A DNA stretch of 64,000 bases, taken from positions 1,612,001 to 1,676,000 of the forward strand of contig CP098528.1 of NCBI GenBank assembly GCA_030440445.1, given 5' to 3'. The notes under the pieces were generated by a model that was not told the origin of the DNA, made no database searches, and was given only the letters and a program-made list of their open reading frames with translations. Positions 1-8,607 of the stretch are shown piece by piece. The number at the start of each line of letters is the position of its first letter. The stretch's first letter is position 1. Both the position numbers and the translations under genes were made by a program. This DNA is from Halomonas sp. KG2 (lineage in GTDB: Bacteria; Pseudomonadota; Gammaproteobacteria; Pseudomonadales; Halomonadaceae).

Positions 1-998
1 ATAGCAGAACGTTGTTGGCCCAATGTATTACCAACACGTACGGTAAGTGCCATGCTCAATGACATCGGCAGCATAAAGAGAATAGACGTGAAGCTTAGGG
101 CAATTTGGTGAGCCCCGACTGTGACCTCTCCGAAACTGGCAATAAACAAGGCTATCAGGGTAAATAACGTCACTTCCACGAAAATAGCCACACCGATGGG
201 CATACCCACTACGACAAGCTCGCGGATGCCGGACAGTGTTGGTGGGGTCAGCGTTTGCCAAATTGAGACGCTTTGATAGGCGTGTCCTTTACGGGTATAG
301 AGAGCCATCGCAACGGCCATTGTCCACATCGAAAGTGCTGTGGCGATGCCGCAGCCGAATGCGCCTAGTGCCGGTAGCTGTTGCAGAGCGCTGGGTAATC
401 CATCACCCAATAGATTAACTAGGCCATCACCGCCATAGATAAGTAAATAGTTACTGGGAATATTAACGGTTAGCCCCACCAAACTAATCCATAACGCGGG
501 CCGGGTGTGATTCATGCCATCTGAAAAGGCTCTAAGCGCCTGAAACAAGGCGATTCCGGGCATGCCGAAGGCAACAGCGGAGAGGTAGGCAGCAGACTCT
601 CTTGCAACCGCTGGGGGCACTCCCATAAGTTCGAAGATAGGTGTCACGACTGTCCACAGCAATACAGCGGCAGTGAACCCGAGTACTAATGCGACCCACA
701 ATGCCTGGTGAACCGCAGGGCGAATCTCAGCATTTCTCTTGCCGCCTAAAAGGTGTGCCACGATAGGTGTAAGGCCCATTAACGTACCGGTCATAAACAG
801 CATCAGTGGCATCCACAGGCTTGAGCCAACCGAAACGGCAGCTAAGTCGGTGGCGTTATGCCTGCCGGTCATGATGACGTCGACCACGCTCATGCCCGCT
901 TGTGCGAGTTGAGCGCCGCAGATGGGTAGTGCTAACGCTACCAATGTGCGTGTTTCTGGCCAATAGATGGATTTTATATTGCTAGTGAAGCCGCCCAC
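1..998 (-). CDS. MATE family multidrug efflux transporter (partial, C-terminus outside window)
   Basis: The minus strand is open from a GTG at 998 to the window edge, giving about 332 residues of an inner-membrane cation-coupled exporter of the MATE (NorM/DinF) family. The N-terminus reads into hydrophobic helices containing AQAGMSVVDVIMTG and LMGLTPIVAHLLGGK, typical of the first MATE repeat. The second repeat begins near IRELVVVGMPIGV and the visible end contains VRVGNTLGQQRS, matching the conserved V-N-x-x-G helix region. The GTG is preferred because AGGAAAC lies about six bases upstream and no ATG with a better site is in frame. Family members expel drugs and dyes using Na+ or H+; the substrate here cannot be read. 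It is divergent from the EF-P hydroxylase gene. Confidence 0.88.
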   Translation of the reverse strand, partial: MGGFTSNIKSIYWPETRTLVALALPICGAQLAQAGMSVVDVIMTGRHNATDLAAVSVGSSLWMPLMLFMTGTLMGLTPIVAHLLGGKRNAEIRPAVHQALWVALVLGFTAAVLLWTVVTPIFELMGVPPAVARESAAYLSAVAFGMPGIALFQALRAFSDGMNHTRPALWISLVGLTVNIPSNYLLIYGGDGLVNLLGDGLPSALQQLPALGAFGCGIATALSMWTMAVAMALYTRKGHAYQSVSIWQTLTPPTLSGIRELVVVGMPIGVAIFVEVTLFTLIALFIASFGEVTVGAHQIALSFTSILFMLPMSLSMALTVRVGNTLGQQRSA

Positions 999-1150
999 GG
1001 TATGTTTCCTATTTAGCAAAGTGACCCAACAAAAGCCGATAGAGTAGCAGGAGTTGCTGGGATATCGGTAGCTGTCTAATGATTTGCCATCTCTTTATCA
1101 TCTGGACAAGGCGCGGGTATACTTTACGAAATGAACGACGACGTAGGTAT

Positions 1151-1735
1151 ATGGTGACTCAAGAGCAGGAGCGTTGGACGCTTCACGATATAACGACATT
1201 GTTTGATGGCGTGTTTCTAGCACGTTATCAGACGCGATTAATCATAGGTGGCGATGAACCCCTGTATCGCCCCGCCACCCATGAAATACCTTATCATCAA
1301 GTGATTTTTGCGCGCGGCTTTTTTGCTAGTGCACTGCACGAGATCAGCCACTGGTGCATCGCAGGAGAGAAGCGTCGGCAGTTGGAAGATTACGGATACT
1401 GGTACTTACCGGATGGACGCGACGCCCAGCAGCAGCAAGCCTTCGAACAAGCAGAGATTGCCCCGCAGGCGCTGGAAAAGCTGTTTACGCGTGCCTGCGG
1501 ACGCACATTTCACGTTAGTGTCGATAATTTAGGTGGGGACGTTGAGGTCGATCGAGATGCGTTTGCCAACAAAGTAGATGCCAGAGCGGCACGTTACTTA
1601 GCAGAGGGGCTGCCATTGCGTGCCAACGCTTTCTTTATCGCATTGACACGCTATTATCAGCATCAAGATACCTTAGTGCAGGCCTTTAAACAGGGGCAGC
1701 GAGAACTTGACATGGCGCTGGTCGCGTCGGCTTAG
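1151..1735 (+). CDS. epmC: elongation factor P hydroxylase EpmC (YfcM family)
   Basis: The 194-residue protein matches the EpmC/YfcM family, which hydroxylates the modified lysine of elongation factor P in the cytoplasm. The diagnostic region is the metal-site motif ALHEISHWCIAGEKRR, in which the H-E-x-x-H residues are visible, followed by EDYGYWYLPDGR and VDNLGGDVEVDRDAFANKV. The ATG at 1151 is chosen because the upstream reading frame (from 1079) encodes an arginine-rich stretch that the family lacks. The gene overlaps the end of the convergent downstream gene by four bases. EpmA and EpmB, which add the lysine, are not in the window. Confidence 0.85.
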   Translation: MVTQEQERWTLHDITTLFDGVFLARYQTRLIIGGDEPLYRPATHEIPYHQVIFARGFFASALHEISHWCIAGEKRRQLEDYGYWYLPDGRDAQQQQAFEQAEIAPQALEKLFTRACGRTFHVSVDNLGGDVEVDRDAFANKVDARAARYLAEGLPLRANAFFIALTRYYQHQDTLVQAFKQGQRELDMALVASA

Positions 1736-2211
1736 TCTTTCTCGGTAAGCTGCTTGTGAAGCGTTAGCATTACTTCAATTTCGTGCTCGGGCCGCATCGG
1801 TTCGAGCCCCATGTCGTTAAAAACTTCGCTGCGTAAGCGATGCCAATCTCTCGCGCTAATCGCTTCATAAAGCACCTGTGCAGGCGCTAATTCAACAAAA
1901 GGATCCAAGCCATAGGTGTCAAAGAGTCGAGCCAGCGCGGCTTCATCCTCACCGTTATCGCTGGTGTACAGCGTAGCCGAGAAGTGATCGGTCTCTAGCT
2001 CACGTATGACATCCAAAGGGCTGACGCCGAGGCTTTCTAGCTCTTCAATGCTATAAGAACCCATCACGTTCGTGTCTTCACTGATCCAGCTATCGTCAGG
2101 CTGAATGAGTGTTTGCTTAATGCGACCATCAGGTAGAGACCAGGCAATAGCCAGCGGCAAGCCGTCATCTTCGCCCGTCTCAATGGCAATAAATCCTGGG
2201 TAATCAGCCAC
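1732..2211 (-). CDS. DnaQ-like exonuclease-fold protein, apparently degenerate
   Basis: The protein has 159 residues and no family that I can name with certainty. Its layout resembles short DnaQ-like (DEDD) 3'-5' exonucleases: FIAIETG near residue 7, then AIAWSLPDGRI, TLYTSDNGEDEAALARLF near 83, and RDWHRLRSEVF near 123. In active members the first motif is D-x-E and the last is H-x(4)-D. Here the first aspartate is Ala and the last acidic position is Glu, so activity is doubtful. The reading as an exonuclease fold is inference from motif order. It lies 12 bases downstream of tatD on the same strand, so the two are probably cotranscribed, which would fit a nucleic-acid-related role. Confidence 0.6.
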   Translation of the reverse strand: MADYPGFIAIETGEDDGLPLAIAWSLPDGRIKQTLIQPDDSWISEDTNVMGSYSIEELESLGVSPLDVIRELETDHFSATLYTSDNGEDEAALARLFDTYGLDPFVELAPAQVLYEAISARDWHRLRSEVFNDMGLEPMRPEHEIEVMLTLHKQLTEKD

Positions 2212-2223
2212 GCTTCGCTCCTT

Positions 2224-3075
2224 TTAAGCTTCCGCATCAAGGCGGAAAAAATGCTGGGCAGTGCGGGTTGTTGCGTTCCCCAGCTCGGTTTCAGTCACGT
2301 CATGCCACTGGGCAATCTCCCTTACAATCCATGGTAGCAAGGCTGGCTCGTGACGGCGCCCTTTTAGTTTGGCTGGAAGATTGCGAGGCAGCAGGTAAGG
2401 ACAGTCAGTCTCTACCATTAACCTTTCTAACGGAATATCTTTCACTATTGAGCGAATGTGATGCCCCCTGCGCTCATCACAAATCCAGCCGGTTAAGCCT
2501 ATATGAAGATCTAAATCGAGATAGCCGTGCAACGTATCTCGGTCAGCGGTGAAGCAGTGAATAACGGCTTGGCTGATATCGTCTCGCCAGCTATGCAGCA
2601 TTTCACGCATTCGTTGCCCCGCGTCGCGTTCGTGCAAAAATAGCGGTAAGCCACTTTCAGCAGCGAGCGCCAACTGAGCTTCAAACGCTCGCTCTTGCTC
2701 GTGAGGCGTTGAAAAATTGCGATTAAAGTCCAGTCCACACTCGCCCACGGCAACCACTTCAGGTTTTTGATGAAGCGCTTTCAACTGACGCGCCACATCA
2801 CTACTCCACCCGCTAGCATCGTGTGGGTGAACCCCGGCAGTGGCATATATTCCTGGGGTCTGTTTAGCCAGCTCTACGGCTTGCTCAGCGTGTTCAATAT
2901 CAGTACCCGTCACTATTAAGGTAGCTACATTGGCCGCTTTCGCCCGGGCAATGACATCAGCTAAATCACGCTGAAAACTCTCGTGAGTCAGGTTAGCGCC
3001 GATATCCACCAAGGGGGCACCAGAACGAAATTGCAGCGCCTCGGGTAAAAAACTATCCACAGCACTTGTCGCCAA
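2224..3075 (-). CDS. tatD: TatD family metal-dependent deoxyribonuclease
   Basis: The protein has 283 residues and covers the whole TatD amidohydrolase-like TIM barrel. Visible metal-site motifs are VDIGANLTHESF (in place of the usual D-x-H pattern), ATAGVHPHDAS, AVGECGLDFNRNFS, LFLHERDA, VIHCFTA and VETDCPYLLPR, in the expected order. E. coli TatD is a 3'-5' exonuclease acting on single-stranded DNA and RNA and has been linked to repair of oxidative damage. The start is a TTG at 3075, supported by GGGAG eight bases upstream; no ATG or GTG fits better. About 15 residues precede the usual family start. Confidence 0.9.
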   Translation of the reverse strand: MATSAVDSFLPEALQFRSGAPLVDIGANLTHESFQRDLADVIARAKAANVATLIVTGTDIEHAEQAVELAKQTPGIYATAGVHPHDASGWSSDVARQLKALHQKPEVVAVGECGLDFNRNFSTPHEQERAFEAQLALAAESGLPLFLHERDAGQRMREMLHSWRDDISQAVIHCFTADRDTLHGYLDLDLHIGLTGWICDERRGHHIRSIVKDIPLERLMVETDCPYLLPRNLPAKLKGRRHEPALLPWIVREIAQWHDVTETELGNATTRTAQHFFRLDAEA

Positions 3076-3344
3076 GCGTCACACTCCCAGTGTCAGTTAA
3101 ATATTCGATAGCAGCCAGCTCTGGTTAATTATTTAGCCAGCTGTAAAACGCCATTGTAACGCTGGAGAGTAACAACGACTAATGGTCTATCCTGGATGGA
3201 TATCTTATTCGAATGGCACGAATTGCAAAAAAACTGGCTCGATAGGTAAACAGTAAAGCGGTTTTTACTTTTAACATGAGGGTGAAGCATGAAATAAATC
3301 GGGCTTAAGGCTCCTTTAATAACAACAATAGACAGGTGAAAAGC

Positions 3345-4577
3345 ATGCATCTATCACGTCATTGCGCTATTTCTGCGCTATCGGCTGCGGTCATTACGGC
3401 TAGCTATGCCCCCAGCGTGGCCGCCAATGAAGGTATTTCAGATAATGAAATCCGTATTGGTTATCTAGCTGATATGTCGGGCGTTTATCGCGATCCAATA
3501 GGCCCATTAGGGCAAGATGCCATTGAGATGGCGATTGAGGATATTGGCGGCAGCGTACACGGTGCCCAAGTTGTTGTCTTTAGCGCTGATGATCGCAATA
3601 GCCCTGATGTTGGCTCAAGCGTGGTGCGTGAATGGATTGATGAACGTAATGTCGACATGGTCACTGGTCTAGTGGCTTCATCGGTTACATTAGCAGCCGT
3701 AGGTTTGTTAGAAGAGGCGGATAAACTTGGCTTAGTGAACGGTGCTGTTTCTTCGAGTGTCACTAACGAGCACTGCTCTCCTAACCATATTCACTGGGTT
3801 TACGATACCTGGGCGATGTCTAACGGTACGGCAAAGGCAATTACGCAGGAAGGCTATAAAAACTGGTATTTACTCAGCGCCGACTATTCATTTGGCCATG
3901 CACTTGAAGCGGATGTCGAGCGTGTGGTTATCGAAAACGGTGGAACGATAGTAGGTAGCGCGCGCCACCCCTTTCCGAACAATGACTTTTCCTCTTTCAT
4001 GCTGCAAGCCCAGGCATCGGGCGCCGATGTGATTGCGCTCAATAATGCTGGTGGGGACACCATCAATGCGGTGCAAACGGCAGGCGAATTTGGCATTACT
4101 CAAGCCGGGCAGATTCTAGCCGGCATGGTGCTGTTCAGTACTGATATACGCAGCATTGGGTTGGAGAGCGCTCAAGGGTTGCAGTTCACTAAGGCATGGT
4201 ATTACGACTTAACTGATGAAACACGCGCTTGGGCAGAGCGTTTCCGTGAGCGCACCGGCAGCATGCCGACCATGGTGCACGCAGGGCTCTATTCCAGCAC
4301 CCGCCACTATTTAGAAGCCATTGAGGCGGCCGGAACAGACGACACGCAAACCGTTCGTCAGCAGATGGCCGATACCCCCATTAACGATATTTTTGCAACG
4401 AACGGCTACATTCGTGAGGACGGCCGTATGGTGCATGACATGTATCTCGTTGAAGTGAAAACACCGGAAGAGTCAGCTGATGAGGATGACCTCTTCAGAG
4501 TTGTGCGCACTATTCCCGCCGAGGAAGCATTCCGGCCACTTTCTGAAAGCGTTTGCCCACTCGTCAACAATTCGTAA
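3345..4577 (+). CDS. periplasmic substrate-binding protein of the branched-chain amino acid type (Peripla_BP_6)
   Basis: The protein has 410 residues. It starts with a Sec signal peptide (MHLSRHCAISALSAAVITAS, with probable cleavage after PSVAA) and then shows IRIGYLADMSGVYRDPIGPLG, the opening strand of LivJ-like binding proteins. NKDY-like and YSFGHALEADVE regions follow in the expected places. Such proteins capture a substrate in the periplasm for an ABC importer, but no permease or ATPase gene is next to it. It is the first gene of a beta-oxidation-type operon, so the ligand may be a carboxylic or acyl compound; this is inference. The ATG at 3345 has AGGTG six bases upstream and is better than the GTG at 3336. 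Confidence 0.85.
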   Translation: MHLSRHCAISALSAAVITASYAPSVAANEGISDNEIRIGYLADMSGVYRDPIGPLGQDAIEMAIEDIGGSVHGAQVVVFSADDRNSPDVGSSVVREWIDERNVDMVTGLVASSVTLAAVGLLEEADKLGLVNGAVSSSVTNEHCSPNHIHWVYDTWAMSNGTAKAITQEGYKNWYLLSADYSFGHALEADVERVVIENGGTIVGSARHPFPNNDFSSFMLQAQASGADVIALNNAGGDTINAVQTAGEFGITQAGQILAGMVLFSTDIRSIGLESAQGLQFTKAWYYDLTDETRAWAERFRERTGSMPTMVHAGLYSSTRHYLEAIEAAGTDDTQTVRQQMADTPINDIFATNGYIREDGRMVHDMYLVEVKTPEESADEDDLFRVVRTIPAEEAFRPLSESVCPLVNNS

Positions 4578-4618
4578 AACGCTGAAGCCCTAACAACACA
4601 TAACAATAAGGACTTGGC

Positions 4619-6175
4619 ATGGAACAGACACCCTTAATTCACCGTAATACGATTGGCGCTGCGCTAAACCGCAGCGCTCGCAAATATTCTCAGCAACTCG
4701 CGCTAACGTTTGGTGGGCGAGTGTGGAGCTATCAGTCGCTTAACGACGCCGCAAACAGCGTGGCCAATGGCTTGTTAGAGGCCGGTCTTTCTCCTGGGGA
4801 TCGGTTGGCGGTATACGGTAAAAACTCAGATGCCTATGTCATTGCCTGGCTTGCTGCCACTAAAGCGGGCTTAGTACATGTGCCTATTAACTTTGCGCTA
4901 AGTAGTGATGAACTGCGCTATATCCTTGAGCAGTCAGGGGCGAAAGGATTGCTAAGCGATAGTTCGTTAGCTGACAAAGTGCAGCAGGCAGCCCAAGGGT
5001 TAGCATTAACGGTCAATGGAACACTGCATGCTGATCAACAAGATAGTCAGTTAGGTCGTTTTGATGTCTTGGCTTATGCGCAAGCCTCGCCATCAACAAG
5101 GGAGCCAGCGGTCGCCGTAGAGGGAAGCAGTCTGGCACAGCTGCTTTATACCTCTGGCACAACCGCAGCGCCTAAAGCGGCAATGATGACCCACCAAGCG
5201 CTGATGGCGGAATATATGGCCTGCATGGTGGAGCTGGATATCAAGGGAAGTGACGCCATGTTGGCCGCTCTTCCGCTTTACCACTCCGCACAAATGCATG
5301 TTTTCTTGATGCCGGCTTTACTACTGGGCGCCCCCATTCATTTGCTTGAAGCACCGCTACCGGATAGCTGCTTGGCGGCGATTGCCGAAAAAAATGTCGT
5401 ATCTTTTTTTGCGCCGCCCACTGTGTGGATCAGCTTACTGCGCCACCCAGACTTTGATCAGTTCGATTTAACCACACTCAAGAAAGCGTACTACGGTGCC
5501 TCGATTATGCCGGTGCCTGTTTTGGAAGAGATGCAGCAGCGTTTCTCCGGCGTTGGTTTATATAACTGCTACGGGCAGAGTGAAATTGCCCCCTTGGCAA
5601 CGGTATTACGCCCAGATGAGCACGCTGAGCGTCCCGCATCGGCGGGGCGGCCGATACTTACGGTGGAAACGCGCATTGTTGATTTGGAGATGAACGACGT
5701 GGCCCCCGGTGAGCATGGCGAGATTGTCCATCGTTCGCCGCAGTTAATGACGGGCTACTGGGATAAGCCGGAGATGACCGCTGAGTCTTTCCAAGGCGGC
5801 TGGTTTCACTCTGGTGATGTGGGCTACTTCGATGAAGCAGGCTATTTATATGTCGTGGACCGGATTAAAGACGTTATCAATACGGGGGGCGTGCTGGTTG
5901 CCAGCCGTGAGGTGGAAGAGGCGCTGTTTAAACACTCGGCCATTTCGGAAGTAGCGGTGGTGGGGCTGCCTGACGAAAAGTGGATTGAAGCGATTACCGC
6001 CGTCGTTGTGGTGAAAGAGGGGCAAGTGGTTAGCGAGGATGAGCTCATCCAACATGTTAAAAGCTTGATTGCCCCCTACAAAGTTCCTAAGCGTGTGGTG
6101 TTTGCAGAGGCTCTGCCAAAAAGCACCGCAGGTAAAATTCTTAAACGTCACCTGCGCAAAGACCTAAAGGAGTGA
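4619..6175 (+). CDS. AMP-forming acyl-CoA synthetase (first of two in the operon)
   Basis: The 518-residue protein belongs to the ANL adenylate-forming superfamily and would activate a carboxylic acid to its acyl-CoA. The P-loop-like motif LLYTSGTTAAPKAAMMTH lies near residue 178, YNCYGQSEIAPLAT near 320, WFHSGDVGYFDEAGYLYVVDRIKD near 395, and the C-terminal lysine motif PKSTAGKILKRHLRK at the end. All are intact. The substrate chain length is not evident. The gene follows the binding protein after 41 bases, and its TGA is embedded in the ribosome binding region of the acyl-CoA dehydrogenase gene, indicating translational coupling. Confidence 0.88.
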   Translation: MEQTPLIHRNTIGAALNRSARKYSQQLALTFGGRVWSYQSLNDAANSVANGLLEAGLSPGDRLAVYGKNSDAYVIAWLAATKAGLVHVPINFALSSDELRYILEQSGAKGLLSDSSLADKVQQAAQGLALTVNGTLHADQQDSQLGRFDVLAYAQASPSTREPAVAVEGSSLAQLLYTSGTTAAPKAAMMTHQALMAEYMACMVELDIKGSDAMLAALPLYHSAQMHVFLMPALLLGAPIHLLEAPLPDSCLAAIAEKNVVSFFAPPTVWISLLRHPDFDQFDLTTLKKAYYGASIMPVPVLEEMQQRFSGVGLYNCYGQSEIAPLATVLRPDEHAERPASAGRPILTVETRIVDLEMNDVAPGEHGEIVHRSPQLMTGYWDKPEMTAESFQGGWFHSGDVGYFDEAGYLYVVDRIKDVINTGGVLVASREVEEALFKHSAISEVAVVGLPDEKWIEAITAVVVVKEGQVVSEDELIQHVKSLIAPYKVPKRVVFAEALPKSTAGKILKRHLRKDLKE

Positions 6176-6177
6176 GC

Positions 6178-7320
6178 ATGGACGAGCAAACACAAGCGCT
6201 GTTTCATGACATGATCAGCCGCTGTTTAGCGCAGGAAGTAGCGCCTTTCTATGACCAGTGGGAAGCGGACGGTGAAATACCGCGCTCTTTATGGCTAGCG
6301 CTGGGTGCCGCTGGTCTATTGGGAATTGATCTTGATGAGACCTATGGTGGCTCAGGTGCCGATATTGCCATCACCCAATTGGCACTGGAGGAGATGTCTC
6401 GGCAAGGGTTTGGTGGGCTAGCCAGCGCTTACAACATTCACGCCAATATCGTGATGCCTTACCTGCAAAATTTAGCCACTGATGAACAGCGCGAAACCTG
6501 GCTGCCCCGCATGGCAAGCGGGGAGTGGTTGGGGGCGATTGCCATGAGCGAGCCGCATGCTGGCAGTGACTTGGCAGCGATGAAAACCCGCGCCACCAAA
6601 ACAGCCGATGGGTGGCTACTCAACGGCAGCAAGCTGTTTATTACCAATGGCCAAGTGGCCGATCTCGTTATTGTCTGTGCAAAAACAGACCCCAGTGCAG
6701 GTGCAAAAGGGGTCTCGCTGTTTTTGGTCGATACGTCACTTCCCGGTTTTTCCCGTGGCAAGCCGATTAAGAAAATTGGCCAGCACGCCAGCGATACGGC
6801 AGAGCTAGCATTTGACCAACTGCAACTGCCTAACAGTGCCTTATTAGGGGAAGAGGGCGCTGGGTTTCGCTACCTAATGCAAGAGCTGCCCCGGGAGCGC
6901 TTAGGCGTAGGCGCGCAAGCGCTTGGCGCGGTAGAGGGCGCGTTGGCATTAACGCTTGATTACGTCACCCAACGTCACGCGTTTGGTCAGCGCGTGGCCG
7001 ATTTTCAAAATACCCGCTTTACGCTGGCTGAGATCAAGGCACAGCTGGATGTCGCGCGTGCCTACTTCGATCAGTGCGTTAATAAGTACCGCCACGGCAC
7101 GATGACAAGTACCGAGGCCGCGATACTCAAATTACAGCTTAGCGAGCTGCAGTGTCGTGCTGTTGATCGGTGCCTTCAGCTGTTTGGTGGTTATGGTTAC
7201 ACCCATGAATATCCGATTTCACGCTTCTATTTAGACGCCCGTGTGCAAACTATTTACGCCGGCAGTTCTGAGATTATGAAAGAGGTGGTCGCACGCTCGC
7301 TGTTGGGCAAAGTGGCTTAA
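6178..7320 (+). CDS. acyl-CoA dehydrogenase
   Basis: The 380-residue flavoprotein catalyses the first alpha,beta-dehydrogenation of an acyl-CoA, passing electrons to ETF. The family signatures AMSEPHAGSDLAAMKTRA (near residue 124) and QLFGGYGYTHEYPISRFYLDARVQTIYAGSSEIM (near the C-terminus) are intact. The catalytic base is probably the glutamate in the region just before the YAGSSEIM segment or the family alternative, which I did not assign. ATG at 6178 is chosen because AAGGAG ends five bases upstream, whereas the overlapping GTG at 6172 lies inside that site. It is the third gene of the operon. Confidence 0.9.
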   Translation: MDEQTQALFHDMISRCLAQEVAPFYDQWEADGEIPRSLWLALGAAGLLGIDLDETYGGSGADIAITQLALEEMSRQGFGGLASAYNIHANIVMPYLQNLATDEQRETWLPRMASGEWLGAIAMSEPHAGSDLAAMKTRATKTADGWLLNGSKLFITNGQVADLVIVCAKTDPSAGAKGVSLFLVDTSLPGFSRGKPIKKIGQHASDTAELAFDQLQLPNSALLGEEGAGFRYLMQELPRERLGVGAQALGAVEGALALTLDYVTQRHAFGQRVADFQNTRFTLAEIKAQLDVARAYFDQCVNKYRHGTMTSTEAAILKLQLSELQCRAVDRCLQLFGGYGYTHEYPISRFYLDARVQTIYAGSSEIMKEVVARSLLGKVA

Positions 7321-7323
7321 GCG

Positions 7324-7356
7324 CTTTTCTTAAGCCCTTTTCTTAAGTCCTTTTCC
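7324..7356. repeat. 13-bp tandem repeat after the acyl-CoA dehydrogenase stop codon
   Basis: Two units of 13 bases (CTTTTCTTAAGCC and CTTTTCTTAAGTC) lie head to tail, followed by a partial third. The CTTAAGC around the stop codon itself looks like part of an earlier copy. The repeat fills most of the gap before the thiolase gene. Confidence 0.8.
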
Positions 7357-7383
7357 GCTGTGCGTCATTACTAAGGAGAGATT

Positions 7384-8571
7384 ATGCAACTGGATAGCGT
7401 TGTTATTGTAAGCGGTGCTCGCACCGCTATTGGCGGGTTTGGTGGGTCGCTCTCATCTTTCGCGCCCCATGAGTTAGGCACTATCACTGCTCAGGAAGCA
7501 TTGCGCCGTGCGGGCATTGCTGGCGCTGATATCGATCACTCTGTGTATGGCCATATTATTACCACTGGCCCAGAAGATGCCTATCTTGCCCGTCATATCG
7601 CGTTGAGCGCGGGTGTGCCAAAAGAAGCCGGTGCCTTTAATGTTAACCGGTTATGTGGTTCCGGCGTGCAGGCAGTGATATCCGCGGCTCAGCAAATCGC
7701 TTTGGGCGACAGCCGCTTAGCATTGGCAGGTGGGGCTGAGTCGATGTCGCGGGGTGCTTATCTACTACCGCCCCAAGCACGCAATGGCATACGCCTAGGC
7801 GATGCCAATATCCAGGATCTGACCCTCGGCATTCTTAGTGACCCATTTGGCAGCGGACATATGGGCATGACCGCTGAAAATATCGCCAAGCAGTATGGCT
7901 TAAGTCGCGAGCAGCTAGATCAGTTTGCGGTGGATAGCCATCGTAAAGCGGCAAAAGCCATTGCAGAAGGGTATTTTGACACGCAAATCGTGCCTGTTGA
8001 GGTGACAAAAGGCAAACAGACGGTTTCCTTTGCTCGTGATGAGCATGTGCGGGAAGGCGTTGAGTTAAGCGATTTAGCACGCCTTAAACCGGCCTTTAAA
8101 AAAGAGGGAGTGGTTACGGCAGGCAATGCCTCTGGGATCAACGATGGCGCGGCGACCTTGGTGCTGGCGCATGCTGATGAAGCACAGCAGCGCAATTTAA
8201 CGGTTAGGGCGCGACTGCGCGTCGCAACCACCGCCGGTGTGGAGCCTTCGGTAATGGGGTTAGGGCCAATCCCTGCGGTGAAACGCTGCCTCCAGCAGGC
8301 AGGGCTGACGATCAATGATATTGATGTGATTGAGTCCAATGAAGCGTTCGCGGCACAAGCAATGGCGGTTGCCGATACGCTGGGTTTCCCATTGGAAAAA
8401 CTAAACCCGAATGGTGGTGCGGTGGCGCTCGGTCATCCAGTCGGCGCGACCGGCGCCATCTTGATTCTAAAAGCCTTACACGAATTGGAGCAACGTCAGG
8501 GCCGCTATGGTTTGATCACGCTGTGTATCGGCGGTGGACAGGGCATTGCGCTATTAATCGAGCGCGAATAA
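7384..8571 (+). CDS. acetyl-CoA acetyltransferase / thiolase
   Basis: The 395-residue protein is a full-length thiolase that cleaves 3-ketoacyl-CoA or condenses two acetyl-CoA. The acyl-accepting cysteine is in NVNRLCGSGVQAV (about residue 89), the histidine in ALGHPVGATGA (about 351) and the second cysteine in TLCIGGGQG (about 381). The N-terminal SGARTAIGGFGG is typical of acetyl-CoA acetyltransferases of the PhaA/AtoB type rather than FadA. AAGGAG lies five bases before the ATG. It completes a set of ligase, dehydrogenase and thiolase, but no hydratase or hydroxyacyl dehydrogenase is in this operon; FadB at 16552 could supply these steps. Confidence 0.9.
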   Translation: MQLDSVVIVSGARTAIGGFGGSLSSFAPHELGTITAQEALRRAGIAGADIDHSVYGHIITTGPEDAYLARHIALSAGVPKEAGAFNVNRLCGSGVQAVISAAQQIALGDSRLALAGGAESMSRGAYLLPPQARNGIRLGDANIQDLTLGILSDPFGSGHMGMTAENIAKQYGLSREQLDQFAVDSHRKAAKAIAEGYFDTQIVPVEVTKGKQTVSFARDEHVREGVELSDLARLKPAFKKEGVVTAGNASGINDGAATLVLAHADEAQQRNLTVRARLRVATTAGVEPSVMGLGPIPAVKRCLQQAGLTINDIDVIESNEAFAAQAMAVADTLGFPLEKLNPNGGAVALGHPVGATGAILILKALHELEQRQGRYGLITLCIGGGQGIALLIERE

Positions 8572-8607
8572 CAAACGGTTTTCCAATAACAATCGACAGG
8601 TGTGTTT

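Noticed and set aside
3214..3226. Sigma54-like motif TGGCACGAATTGC before the operon at 3345
   Set aside because: The GG and GC elements are two bases too close for a working -24/-12 promoter.
3129..3350. 73-residue minus-strand frame in the gap before the binding protein gene
   Set aside because: It covers the start of the opposite gene, has no ribosome binding site and no recognisable sequence.
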